A model generated the notes under the pieces. It ran no database searches, was not told where the DNA came from, and worked only from the letters and a program-made list of their open reading frames with translations. Below, one piece after another: positions 23,735 through 36,277 of a stretch of DNA of 64,000 nt (positions within the stretch are counted from its first letter, which is position 1; the number at the start of each line of letters is the position of its first letter). The DNA lies in contig NC_034410.1 of NCBI RefSeq assembly GCF_002078875.1, positions 38,096,145 through 38,160,144 on the forward strand, in the 5' to 3' direction. The position numbers were made by a program, and so were the translations under genes. This stretch comes from Numida meleagris (Eukaryota; Chordata; Aves; Galliformes; Numididae).

Positions 23735-26725
23735 TTTAATAAACTGGTAACTGTGTTAATCAGCTCTGCCATTTTTCTCAAATTTGACCTTTTTTTTTGT
23801 TTTCAGTTTAGGTTTTTATGTTTACAAGGAGTTAAGCTAGAACATGGAAACTGGTTGGACAGCTGAAACATTTCAATTTACCTCCATCACAATTGTTATA
23901 GTCAAGAAGTATGCCTCTTGGGAAAGCTCAGAAAAAGTACTCCCTGGTCTAGAAAATGGCAAAAGCTGATCTTGATCAAAAGAGAAACAGAGACTCCATT
24001 AATTCATTCCTTCACAGTGAAGAGTGTGAGTGAGAAAACTCACATTTTCTGGCACTGGTGAAGGCAAATGTGATCTTTAAAGCATATCTGATGGTGATAA
24101 TGCAGCATGAAGCTGCTTCTGTTTCAAAACCATTGCAATTTCCCCATCTAATATGTGTACAGATTGCTTATAAGGCAACTGTGAAATGCATTTTCTTGAC
24201 AGCAGGCTGGCCTGCAGTACATTAAAGGATGCACACAAACGATTCCTTAACAAGCAGTATGTCGTATATCCTCTGGTTCAGCAGTAGTACTTCAGGAAGC
24301 TGATAGTAACGATCATCTTGGAGCTTTCTAGTGATGAAAGCTCTTGTCCAACACTGCTGATGTGGTTCAGTCCTAGATGACAGTATTGGCTTTCCACACA
24401 CACAGCGCCATTCTGCTTTCACATGTGGTCTTCATTCAAAAGTACTCCAGCTGCAGTCTAATCTGAATTTCACCAGTGGCAATAGAACAATGGCTTCTCA
24501 CAAAACACTGTCTGGTGTCTTGTGATGTCTTTATTTTTTGAAGGTCCTGAGTCTTCCGCTTTCAAAACTGTGCACATATTGAAATATGAACAAGAAAAAA
24601 ATAGGAGAGGAATGATCTACCTTTTGCTATTGCACTAGTTAGACCCCTTAATGATTTACATCAAGGGGCTTGTATTTTCATTATCCTTCTTTAATGAAAA
24701 ACTACCAGAAGCAAAATTAACAACATTAAGCAAAAGGTCGCTGTCAAGTTAGTCTCAAATCTAGCCGTGAGCAGTGGCTACATCTCCCCACCAATTAGAA
24801 ATGACTTGGTTTCTTTTCCATTAGTAAAACTCTCTGCAGATGGCTTGCTCCTCTGAAATACTGTTGGAAAGAACAGCAAACAGGCTGTGATGTCTCCTTC
24901 TGACAGGCCAGGGGCACAATTGCAGGTAGGATAAGCAGAGTACCTGTATGATTCCAGATGAAAATCTGTTCTGAGGTTATCTCATTACAAGCAAATGAGG
25001 AACAAGGGAACGTGTTGTTTGATGTCCTGTTGCATTAAGCTTTTTCTAAACCTGAAAAATAGAAGTTCCTATGATTCTCCTGCTGCTAAGCCTGGCACCC
25101 ATCTATTATCCTGGCCCAGGCCCAAGGCAGTGTTTATTAAATCATGACTGCAATGATGATTCTCTCATGTAAGCATGCAGAAAATTAGAATAAGAATGCA
25201 TTTTCTTTTCAGTAGTGTAAGCTGCAGTGAAATGAGGGCTGATACAGTAGGATTGAGGAGCAGAGCAGTATGTTATTCCTCTCTGGTGCTGAGCTGTCCA
25301 AATAATCAGTATCTTGTGTAAGCAAAGTTGAAAGGAAAGCATGGCACGATCACAGTCCATCACTGCAGCTCAAATGACGAGCTGTCAGCCGTGGTGTGGG
25401 GATGAGAAAATGAGAATGAACTCTCCCCCCCCACTGCTGTAATAGCTACTCATATATTAATGTTATGTGCACAGATGCAGTGTTTGAAGGAGGTCGGTAT
25501 CTGCATGCTCACTGGTACTTCAGCACGGGTACTGGTGCTTTTTGTGGTGGGAGATGAGAGCAGGAGGGCAGATGCTTGACCTCTGAATTTTCAGTAGATA
25601 CTTCCAGATTCCCATCCTGAGAACTGTGTGTACCTCAAGAAGGCTTATGTATTTGGCACCCTACCTGTGCTTTCTTATTCACATGGATGATCTAGCAACG
25701 ATACGCCTCTCTAGAACACTTGCTTTGTGTACAGTCTTGGACCCCTCTGGGTGCAGCAAAGACACTGCTATTTTTTAATCCACAAAAACAACCTCTCTCA
25801 CCCATATGTGTAGTTTGTTTGTACAGATCACGTCTGTAAAATCATTTCTCTCTCTCTTTTTTTTTTTCTAGGGCCTATAGTCTTTTTTAGGTATGTATAA
25901 GTAAATTATAATAGTGAAAAAATAATGATAAAATCCCTAAGCCAAATTTAAATAGAACAGTACTTGGTCACTGTTCAGTATTCATGTAAAAACAGATCCT
26001 GAAAGTGTGGAAACATTGTGAGACACAGTGGAAACCAGGTCCTTACAGCTCCAATCAATAAGAAACAATTTGCAGAGCTGGCTATGTGTGAGAAGAAAAG
26101 AGAGGAGAAGTAAAAGGAAGGAAAAAGCCCTCCCCACAATTTTTGCTGAAGAACTGTGACATGGCTATTAATTGGCTTGCCTGGTGTCCTGCAGGGTTTG
26201 TGTGACTGATCAAAGAACAGAAATCAGGTCTCTGGAGCCCTACTCCTCTGCTCAATCACAAGATAATCCTTCATTTCAAATGCTTGCCAATCTGCTCTCC
26301 CGGTGAGAACTCTGGCTGGAGTGCTATCACTGCAGTATGAAAACAGAGCTGCTCAGTGTCCATCAAAAGCTGATGAACAAATGAACCTCTACCTGCCCCA
26401 GCCTCGGGACTTTGGGTATTGGTTCTCTTAATATTCATAACAAAATTGAAGAGGACAAATTCTGTGAAACTAAATAATAAAACAGTCCTTCACTGCAAAA
26501 CTAGATGATCTGGATAAGGTAAATTCTCCATGTCCAACAGGGCATTCTACAGTTTTGTTATATCTTCAGATGTAATTTCGTTTTCAACAGTGACTGTGGA
26601 TTTGATTTGTTTTTTTTTTTCACTACGCACAAAATGATGCAACTCAAGATTGTTCTTTGTGCCAAAGGGGCTTGCTGTAAGGATGGTTCTTGGTTCTGTC
26701 ATCTAACATTTGCCTTCCTCTAGTC
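23735..26725. other. Non-coding stretch, possibly one tiny ancient CR1 trace
   Basis: No gene is recognised. Positions 24430-24480 (AAGTACTCCAGCTGCAGTCT...CACCAGTGGC) resemble the antisense of an old CR1/L3 element, but at about 50 bases this is only suggestive. A T-rich tract lies at 25856-25870. Confidence 0.5.
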
Positions 26726-27619
26726 CATAGGTGTCCAACCTTTTGGCCTGCCTGGGCTGCATTGAGTTAATAAGAATTGTCTTGGGCTGCATATAAAATG
26801 TATAATGTAGTTCATGTATATAAGCAAGCAAAACCTCTTTTATTGGCTGTTACATTTTTTAATTAAAACCAAAAAAAAGAACAACAAAAATATGAAACTA
26901 TTGGGATATTTGACCTTGTTTCTGTGAAACTAATGCATCAGTCTGGTTCGATGTCAGTGGTTGGAATTCTCAGTAAGCTCTCAAGGTGCTCATCAGAGAT
27001 TTTTGAAGAAATTTTACTGTTCCTGTGCTCCATCCTTGAAAATTCTTGTTCACAAATGTACATGCTGCCAAAAAGTGATGATGTGATTAAGATGTGATTG
27101 TGAAGCAAGAGGTATTTCTCTCTGGTAAGACAGGGCTTATCAAAGTCTAGTAGAGAGACATGATCAAGTTTTTGAGTTGAATATCTGCTTCCAACTCTAT
27201 ATATTCCATTTGAAATTTGGCAGCAAATGTATTTCTGTCAACTGAAAATGGAGTCACAAATATACCAAAAAAAGATGATTTTTTTCAGCACTTGAAACCT
27301 CTTCTCAAATTCCTTTCTCACAACAGAAAGCACGGCTGCATATGTTTTGCTGGGCTGTGTTTTGCCAATGTATCATAAAAGAATTTGCCATAATTGCGTC
27401 AGCACTGCCCTGCTTCCACCCTGTGTCCTGGTTTCAGCCAGGCAGTACTGATCACACACCGATGTTGGGTTGTCTTGAGCGGCTGGCACAAACCCAGGGC
27501 CAGGGTGGGCCTCTCGGTGGTGCAGAGCCACTGCCATGATAGTGCGGGGCAGGGGGCGACCGCAGGGCAGGCTGGACCAGGCCATGTGTGGCCTGCAGGC
27601 CGCAAGTTGGATGTAGCTA
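26726..27619 (-). mobile_element. hAT-Charlie DNA transposon relic
   Basis: The left end reads CATAGGTGTCCAACCTTTTG, followed by GGGCTGCATTGAG and TTGTCTTGGGCTGCATATAA. The right end reads GGCCTGCAGGCCGCAAGTTG. These are the inverted ends of Charlie-type hAT elements (TGTCCAACCTTTTGGC... / ...GGCCGCAAGTTGGA). hAT elements make 8-bp target duplications; CTCTAGTC at 26718-26725 and CAGTAGTC at 27620-27627 agree at 6 of 8 bases. The minus-strand interior encodes the transposase C-terminus. The element is about 0.9 kb and internally deleted compared with full-length hAT elements of 2-3 kb. The GC-rich part 27420-27600 is not assigned to a known part. Confidence 0.85.
26938..27330 (-). pseudogene. 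hAT-Charlie transposase C-terminus, broken
   Basis: Minus-strand translation gives RKEFEKRFQVLKKI, then VDRNTFAAKFQMEYIELEAD followed by IQLKNL. After frame breaks come FGSMYICEQEFSRMEHR and ISDEHLESLLRIPTTDIEPD. These are the C-terminal blocks of hAT transposases, including the dimerisation region, and are the same blocks kept in vertebrate Charlie-derived genes such as GTF2IRD2. Several stops and frameshifts occur. It is a relic rather than a domesticated gene, because the frame is not maintained and the terminal repeats remain. Confidence 0.82.
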
Positions 27620-27630
27620 CAGTAGTCCAT

Positions 27631-29539
27631 TGCAGTCAGTGTGGTGGTTCAGTAAGCATGTGCTACAGTCTGCACGAGATGAGGGAACAGAAACTGTCCT
27701 TGAAGAGCTGAGAGCTGCTCTCCCGCATGCTGCAGCTGCTGGTGACCTGCTTCTCACCAGTTCTAGAGATCTCATGTCTGCACAGCCCTGATAACTGGTT
27801 TAGGAGAGAAGCAAAGGGACATTGTGTGTTAACAGTGTGCCTGTAGAGCTGAAAAAAATGCATTGATGCATTGAACTGAATTACAATTCAAGAGAACCAC
27901 AGCACAGCTTCCCAGGGCTCTGGCATGGCTTTGGGGTCCTCTGTTCTCCCTGCTAGCAACTGGGGCAAGAGGCAGTGGCCACCTGCCCATGGTGCCAGCT
28001 CCTGTGGTGAGGGCACACTGTCTGCAGGGCAAAACCGCTCCTTTAATGATTCCCTGGAAGTAACGTCCCTACTCATAATGTGAGCATCAGTTCTGTGCAA
28101 AAGGAGGCAGGAGTCATTTAGGAAATCAAGTGCAGAATTTAAACATTATTTCAATGACCAATGTTGGAGTTTTCCCTTTAAAAATGTGACTTAATCTCTG
28201 TGGCTTTGAAAATCTGGTCTTAAACCCCAAATCCTTAAAGGCTTTAAGGCAGCCAATTCCCAAGGGTATAAATGGTTTTTGAAAGTATATTGTATACATC
28301 TAGGACACACAAGTATTTTTTCTAAAAGGACTCATAAAAGGCTGCTGTTGATAACAGAGCTTCTGCATGGCAATTTCAGTGAAATCATCTCTCTGATGGA
28401 AAAAAAAAATGTCTTCTATTTAAAAAAAAAAGCCACAAAGTTTTGCTTTATTTATTTATGTTTCTATATGGCACATACTGAAAAGAAAATCTCTTGTTCT
28501 CTGCCTACAGTATTTATCTGATTGCACACATAATATCTGTAGGATGCTGTTCCCAAATTACTGGCTTTGATCTGCTCACCCGAGAGTAATTATGATAAAT
28601 TTGGCTAGCTGACCTGAAATTTGAATTCTGAAGTCATTGCAGAAAGCTACATGCTTTTCCTCCTCTGAGCACCGCTCACTAATATGTGGCTTAGAACTGC
28701 AAATTTAAATTTTGCTTTCTGTGATCAGAGTTGATTTTGGATATATATTTTTTTAAATAAATATCTTCCTCTGAGAATTAAGTAGCATATTGTGTTAAAC
28801 AGAAGGAATAAGAATCAATTTACAACAGCTTGGCTTATCTCTGGCTTTCAAGGGTGGGTTATGGTATTTCAGATCCAGTCAATGCCAGTGTATATTCTCA
28901 GAGTCTTACCATGAAACCTACCCATTCAACTTAATCACAAACGTCAGACATAGATGTTTAATTCAGATTGATATGGGATTTGCTTTAAAATAACTTCACC
29001 TGTTGAATTACTTATTACCTGAACCAACCCTGTCTCTTAAGAAACACACCACACATGGAAGACATCGAAAAGTAATGCTCTTCCTTTATCATATGTCAAA
29101 AGATTATGCTGGCTCCTTGGATAAATTGAAACAAAGAAGCCTAGTTACTTACTATTTCCCCCCCTCTAGCTAGTTTAAATTCATGCTAGAATTTCAGAAT
29201 GCACAGTGCATTTTATTAATGAATGTTGCCATTTTGAGATTTCATTAATAATGAGCCCATTTCAGATCATGCTGGTATTTCACTCCTTGCTGTAATTGCA
29301 CTCTTACATGGTTTCCCTAGAGAGTGCCAAGGCTCAGCTTGCAGTAATTGCTCCTTTTTTTGTCATTGTATAACACCTATAGGCACAGACCTACACTTGA
29401 TCTGAAAATTTCTCGATTCTCTGGTTTCTTCATGTTTATTTGTCATGTTCCTACACAAAAACAAAATGAGCAACCTTTTAGAGAGAGTTGTGGCTCAATA
29501 AAATACACTGGTGAGTGTTGTCTAGGCTTAAAAAGTGTT
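27631..29539. other. Non-coding stretch with conserved-element-like AT blocks
   Basis: No exon is recognised. Two parts (28540-28760 and 29150-29300) have the balanced, repeat-free composition with ATTA/TAAT motifs often seen in vertebrate conserved non-coding elements. This is an impression only; no alignment was possible. Confidence 0.4.
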
Positions 29540-30250
29540 TCAGATCTGTTTACATGTTCTCCCTTCTCATCTCACCCTCTGAAAGATTGCATTATTCCCA
29601 ATGAAAGGCTCCAGTGATGGAGATCTGCCATATCTATTGCTGTGCCTCATTATCCTTAGTGACATAAAATATTTTCTAATTTTGCCTCTGAATCTTTGTC
29701 ACAATTTAATGCTTTTATGTCTTATCTGTGCAGGCAATAACAAGTTGTACCTTTCCCCTTTGCAATTGCCTTGTATATATTTTAAGGCTTCCTTTGGGCT
29801 AACTACAGATTAGCTCAATCACTGTCCACTGGTGAGATTTCCTAGATTTCCAATATTCTGGTGTACACTTTCATACTCTCCAGCTGTCCCAGATTATTCT
29901 TGAAGTGTTTTAGCTCAAAGTGGACATACTACTCCAGCTGAGAGGTTTTACCAGTAGAATGTCTTTCAGTATTTACTCGCTTTTTCCTTTTTGGTAGCAC
30001 AGGGTGATATTTTCCCTTCTGAATAGCATTGACTCACGCAAACATTTTAATCCATTTTAATTATTAGATGTAATTCTAGAGCATGCTGTCCATCTTGGTG
30101 TTTGCTTTTTTCCCTGACTGTGTCTATCTGAATGTGTTGTATTGCATCAATCCCTGTTGAGAACCATCTTATTTTTCCCAGGCACCTTCTTCAATTTACC
30201 AAGAACACTTTGTATTCGAATCCCATCCAACCACCACTTCTGCTACCAGT
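29540..30250 (-). mobile_element. Ancient CR1/L3-like LINE remnant
   Basis: Read in antisense, parts match the C-terminal ORF2 region of old CR1/L3 elements. One is TTGAAGTGTTTTAGCTCAAA followed by GTGGACATACTACTCCAGCT and GAG...TTTTACCAGTAGAATG. Another is ACCAAGAACACTTTGTATTC followed by GAATCCCATCC. The similarity is patchy, and intervening parts are not identifiable by eye. Boundaries are approximate. Confidence 0.5.
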
Positions 30251-33200
30251 GTAAGTGCCCAGTGTGTAGCTGGGAGTGTGTATCTCCAAGATTGCTGCAG
30301 GTCAGAAGGCACTGGACCACAGTGGGAAATGGGTTGTGCATAAGATTTCCGATCAGGGATGTTCTCAAGATGGCCCCACTCATACTTCATGGCTAAGACA
30401 ACACAGAGAGTACAAGATTTTGTGCTGAAGGGCACTTGCAGGACGCTGAAAGCAGCTGTGAGGATTTGAGGTTATAGTAACTCTATGTCACGCTGTGCAA
30501 ACATACGCTCGATTTCTGGGCTTGAGGATCAACACAAGCCCTTTTTCGCCAAGCTGTAACATCCTCGTTAGGCACAATTTTCCCTTAGAGTATCCCTAGA
30601 GAAATTTCACTAACTCAGCGATGCTATTAGCTTTTCCCTAAAGATTCCTCCATTCTTTACAGCTTAAGTTCTGGCAGTCAGATTTAGCAGCAGCATGGGT
30701 GCCTGGGGAGGGCTGCCACACAGCCACATCTCTGTCACAGGACATGGATCACAGGCTGCATCAGCTACTGTTAGCTGCAGCATGATTCTCCCTTTTCTCT
30801 GCCTCTGCCACCTTTCTCCCCTTCCCTTTCTCTTCTACACATTGTTCTCCTGTTGGTTTGTTGTTGTTTTTTCCCAGTAGCTTCACTTCCAGTTAAATCT
30901 TGATTAGAAAAAAAGGCTGAATGCTGAGAAACTGCAACAGTTCTGGGTGATTCTGCCTCTCTTTCCTCCCACCTGCCCAGCAGTGTGTTTAAGTTACGGC
31001 TCTTTGTATCAGTCTGTCTTCTCATTACAGATAAAAGAGTTAGAGTCTGCTGAAAAGCTCTCATAAGTAACAAACATGTAGAGATTTACAGGAGATGTTC
31101 AGAACCGTCTCCTAAACATTTCACAGCTCCATCCTTCTCTGTCCCAATCCATTGTGAAAGAGACCTAAGTTTCTAAACTACTCAACAAAATATATTTTTT
31201 TCTTTTTGCATTTATAGCAGAGAGGATTTTGGGACAGTGAATGCTCCCACAAATAGCACCCAATATTCAAGTTCTCCAGGATGGGGTATATCACAGCTTT
31301 GAAGTTGCCTGATGGGTTGTTTTGTAAGTTAATGTTTTTACATGCATATTTATTGCCTAGAAGCCTACATTGTCACTTTATTGAGGAATCTGGAAGAGAA
31401 ACACTAAAATGGTACAATCACAGCATGTCCCCATGGCAACCCTTACACGTGGTGAGTTTAAAGTTAGTGGGTTAGACCTGTTTCTCAGAAGAAACACCAT
31501 AAGCAATTAGTAGGATCTAGACCCAGCAGAGAGGTTCTACTCTTTATGTATGTTGGTCTTATTCATGCTCTAGCTAATGCTAAGATGGTGTTTATGTAAA
31601 TGTGATTCGAGTCTGGTTTGATCTTCATTTGTTATTTTCATCCTGTTTCTCTGGATATACAGCAGCAAAGGGCTGCCCCATCTCTTGTCTGTGCCCAGAT
31701 TTGTCACCCATGGGACTTTAAGCACTATATTGTGTCTCCTTAAATCCCCACATTCACTACTGTTTCTGAAGATTATTTGCAGTGGAAGTTGTGATGAAGC
31801 AGTGGGAAGTGCTACTTCCTATCATTAGTACTAAGTGCACTTTTTGTAGTTTCTTTCCTAGAATCCCTTATTAAAACAGGACCTCTCTCTTCTGCACTCA
31901 GAAGCTTCTGCCAGCAGGTGGATCAGAAATGATGACTAGAAATGACTGCTGAACACTGAGATTTCTTACCAGCGTTGCACAAAGTTGATGTGTTCTGTTA
32001 AATGCCCCAGCTTTGAAAAGAAAGGCAAGAAAGCGTAGGGTGCCAAAATAAATGATACATTACAACTGCACCCCTTATATTCTCCTGCTGTCCTACCATT
32101 ACAACAGAAGCACTGCCTGTGGTGGAGTGTTTTGAAACAGAAAAGTGTGACTCCAGTGCTGCTTTCCTGCAGGTCTTAAGGAAACTAGAATCATCCTTGG
32201 GAGTTGGCCATGAGGCATACTTCACAAGGAGTGAAGCACAAGACAGGGTTGAAATGTGGATCGTGTATGAGATTGATTTCTATTGGGTTATTTGGTCTGA
32301 TTGGAACTGGCATTTCTGTCAAAGAGAAATCTAAAGGGCTGTTAGCAGCACCTGGAGTTCTCTTGCCAGGTACTTAAAAATCTAGGCAAGAAACACATAA
32401 CAGCAGGACCAAAGGAACACTTTTACATAAATAAATCTGGTCCAGTGAATTCAAATAGACTTCCTGAGTAAAAAAAAAAAAGTGCAATGGCCTGTCAGAA
32501 TCAAAGCACCATGACTACCACAGTGAGATAAAACAAGATGACAAAGTCACAGAGCACAACAACATAGGCTAAGTCTTGTTCTTGGTATAAACTTTGTAGT
32601 TTGAAACTCTTGGCCTTTTTCTTCTTTCCTGGAGTCCTCAGTTTTACACTGAAATCTCATAATGCTATCTCCAAGCCCTTGGTTACACTTACATACCTGC
32701 TTATAGAGAACAGCTGTACACATCCTGGGGTTTTGAGCTAATCAGATGGAGCAATTAAGTAGATTTCTATGCCATGATAGGAGATGTCGGGAAATTACTG
32801 CTCCTCTGCCCTCCTGACGGTGATTGAGATGCAGGTCTGAGGGGAGTCCCCCGAGACAGGTAGCGAAGGTGACTGTTTGGGAATTGTTCTCCAGAATGGT
32901 TGTATGGGGAGAAAGACAGAAAAGATGTAGAAAACAAAACAGCAAGAATCTGTCAGAGGAAATGGAAGTAGCAATATTTAGCACAAACTCCTTTGGGAAG
33001 GCAGACTTAGGGATCCCTGAGCACAGAGACTGATGCTACTTTGCTTCTGCTGCTTTCGTGGCAATAAGACTCTGTGCAGACTTTGTAAACAAAGAGGAGG
33101 GCACCAAAGAAAGTACTTGACAAGCATCGTCTGTTTCTCTTTGTCATAAAAACAAGAGAGCTAGATCCAAAATACTGTCTATGCCCTCGGGCAAATGATG

Positions 33201-35956
33201 ACAAAATACATGTATAATTATATTCCTCACTTCGTGCTTTGCTATTACGAGAGAGCATATTACTGCTTTTCCTTCCTGCCAAGACCTTTCAGAGATGAAG
33301 ATAGAGGCTGTGTACCACAAACACCCATATTAAATAGCCTTCTCATCAGATTCTTGGTATTTTTGACAAGAATGGAAAGCTCAACAACAGCAACACTGCT
33401 AAAGAATAAAACATCCCTGTACAAGCATAAAAGGCTTATTGTTTTCATAGGATTTAATTTACATACAATTTTCCAATTTAACCTTTTTCAAACCTTTAGC
33501 TTTTCCTAGCTCTTCTTAGTAGGTAAGTACTGTACAAATATTATCTAAGTCATAACAATTAAATAAATAGCTATTAATGTTTTCATTTCAGTGACTGAAT
33601 GGAGACAGGGACAATTTCTATCTTATTGTCATGGTCTGGGCCAGCTGCTCAGCGAAGTTCAGGCTTGGCTGGTTAGGCAGGTAAAGTTAAGGGCTAGGCT
33701 ATGAGATGGGCAGAACAATTCCATCTTGGTCTTCTTAAATAGTGATACAGGAATAGAAAAAAACATCTTTGTTCTCAAAGTGGGAAAAGCAGAAAGGAGT
33801 TAAACCTTAGTGCCACTTTCCATCCCTGGTTCTCCAAATACCTTTTTTGGTGTGGATTAATGAGGCCACACCACAATGATTCCTGCAAGTCTACTCTCAG
33901 GAGTGAGTGGAGAAAAAACTGCCATATTCCTATTTCACAGGGCCTTTCAGAGGCTTTTCTCGGTTGGTGCTGTTTGGGTATGTTGTCATGGTCCTGAACA
34001 CTGCCTGATTCATGAGGCTACCCCTAAGTGAATTGACTGAAGTCATAAATTTTGCAGCAGAAGGGATGTTTAGGGCAGAAGAGAGCATCTGAGGCCTCCT
34101 GGGTTACATACCGGCTGTTAACTCATTAAAACTATATATTCTCACAGAAATATGGGTCTCCCTTTCTCATGTAACAAGACCTGACACTTTCACAGAAAAT
34201 ACTGAATGCTCCCAGGAAGTGAAGAAGAAGATTCTTGGTCAGCCAAAGAAAAACAGCAAAACAAATGTATGTCTGAACAGGCTTCTACATCAGGGTTTCA
34301 GATTAAATGAATCCATGCTTTTACTTTTGAAACTTTACCGGAGAGCGCAACTGACAGAAGAGGAAGGGACAGCAGTGACTGCAGGGGTCACTTGGGAAGT
34401 CTGGGTGCTCCTTGTCCTGTAGGCTTCTACACAGCAGCTCCCTCATTTTTTTAGGAAAAAAAAACAAACACCTGGTTGGGTTGAAACAGAGATTTTTGCC
34501 TGTTCTGTGCAGGTGGGCCAATGTGCAGGAAGGTATGTGAGGTGCTTGGGAGTCACAGCAAGAAGAAGCTGTGAGAAGGATCCCATGGCAGCACAGGGCC
34601 AGGTGAGGGGCAGGTTAGAGAATAGCAGGGAGGCTCATAATGGTAATTTTCTTGACCTACTTTATTCATCCGTTTTGCACTATGCAAGCAGGGTTCCTAG
34701 CAACAGTGCTGCAGATGCCTCTTGATGTATTGTGGTAGAGGCAGTGCTAGGTGCTTTAGCGCTGCTGTTCCTCACCCTGAGCAAGGCAACTTGGCAGCTG
34801 TTTAATGGAGCTGTTGCCAGAAAGCCTGCCTCTGTCATCCATGCACTCTCAGTCATTCATGAATTCTGTGCAGAAATGTGTAGGAGAACAACTGTGTTAC
34901 TTTAGAATGTTTACAGTAACCATGTTTGGGATGAAAAATTAAACAAAATGTTACACCCCATGATAAAATAAGTAAGGGGAAGTATGCCATATGCTACTTG
35001 TGCTGATGTGAGAGTTGTTCTTTGCTTCTGAGCTCATGATCCTGCAGTTAGGTACGGAAAATGAGTCAGAGCTGAATGCCTCCCATAGACGTAAATTTTC
35101 CATAATGTGACACACTGCTGGGGGTGGTTTTAACAAGGTAAGCACACACAGGAATACATCAGTACTCTTGGGGGAGTAGAGCATATCACGTATCTGAGAG
35201 TATCTTTTACTAATGGCAATTGTCTAGCAAAAAAATAAGTAATCCATAAATGCCACTTGGATTTCTTTCATTCGGATGTTTGCTTTCTAGTTCCATTTTA
35301 TTTTTCTAGGAACTCCAATGGAAAACAAAATGTCTATGAACCTTTTATCTTTAGGTTCCTGTTGGCTATCACATTATTGATGTAACCAAACATGATGTCT
35401 GTGTTGTACTGGCCATGTGAAATTAATTAGTGGCTTCAGTCCAGCCTGTAATACACCGGAGTAATGTTGAATCAGGAGACAGTCAAATTCCTCATCCTTA
35501 AAGGCAGCCATCAGGATTTGACAATATCACAAGACCCTGGTAATTCAGCTGCAGAAAAAACTATGACTCCTGTCTGCTCTTCCATTTTTCTTTGTTCTTT
35601 TCCAAAGAATATGCAGGTACATCTTCTTCCTCTAGCCAGAGACCCAAGGCAGAGGTTGTACCTGTTGTCCACCCTGCAGTCTCCGATGGGTCTCTGACGC
35701 AGGAGATGCCCTGAGGGATGTTAACTCTTTAAAGAACTGATCCCAGACCTTTGCTCCATCTATAAATCTCAAAAGTGACTATTAAATTGTGATTTCTGTT
35801 AAACTATACCTCAAATTAATTATCTAATTAATCTAGTGGCTTTTTAGTACCACAAATATATTTTACATTTCAGTTCTACTGGCTGTAACTGTTACTGGGC
35901 CCAGTGGTGGTCACAGAAAGAGGAGACTCAGAGACCTCCTTATTCTACCTGAGATA
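30251..35956. other. Non-coding stretch, no firmly recognised feature
   Basis: About 5.7 kb without a supportable exon or RNA gene. A segment from 33627 starts TGTCATGGTCTGGGCC and could be an LTR fragment, but no 3' end or target duplication was found. Short A-rich runs occur, for example near 32472-32482. Confidence 0.5.
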
Positions 35957-36038
35957 TCCGAGGGCTATTACAAAAGAAATATCTCCTACATTTTGTTGTT
36001 GGCCCACAACATCAGAGGCAGATGGTGGTGATACAAAT
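35957..36038 (+). mobile_element. Mariner (Galluhop-type) left-end fragment
   Basis: GAGGGCTATTACAAAAGAAA with TATCTCCTACATTTTG and CCCACAACATCAGAGGCAGA aligns with the left ends of the copies at 37872 and 42775 (GGGCTG...GAAAGTAATGCCTCC...CATCAGAGG). It is preceded by TA, the mariner target dinucleotide. Only about 80 bases remain before a T-rich tract. Confidence 0.75.
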
Positions 36039-36040
36039 GT

Positions 36041-36064
36041 AAGTTTTTTTTTTTCTTTTTTCTC

Positions 36065-36093
<29 letters not shown>
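36041..36093 (+). repeat. Poly-T / T-rich tract
   Basis: About 50 bases of nearly pure T with a few C interruptions sit at the broken end of a mariner fragment. Confidence 0.9.
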
Positions 36094-36098
<5 letters not shown>

Positions 36099-36277
36099 GA
36101 AAGAGAGCTAAAGCATTTTGTATAGTTCACATTTGTTTATTCTTGAGTAGTGGTTAATTGTTCATTTGTATGGATCCAAGTCAGATGCCAGGGGCACTGG
36201 ACTTGAAGCCTTCTGTTGTTTCATATAGAAGCCACAGGTGTCTCAGCTATCAGCTGGGAAAAGGATCTGGACATGTG

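Noticed and set aside
27421..27545. LTR-like start GTGTCCTGGTTTCAGCC inside the hAT relic
   Set aside because: Resembles the start of some avian LTRs, but no further LTR blocks or end follow. Left as unassigned hAT interior.
33627..34020. Possible LTR starting TGTCATGGTCTGGGCC
   Set aside because: The start looks LTR-like, but I could not find a matching 3' end or a target duplication. A second TGTCATGG at about 33984 could be chance.
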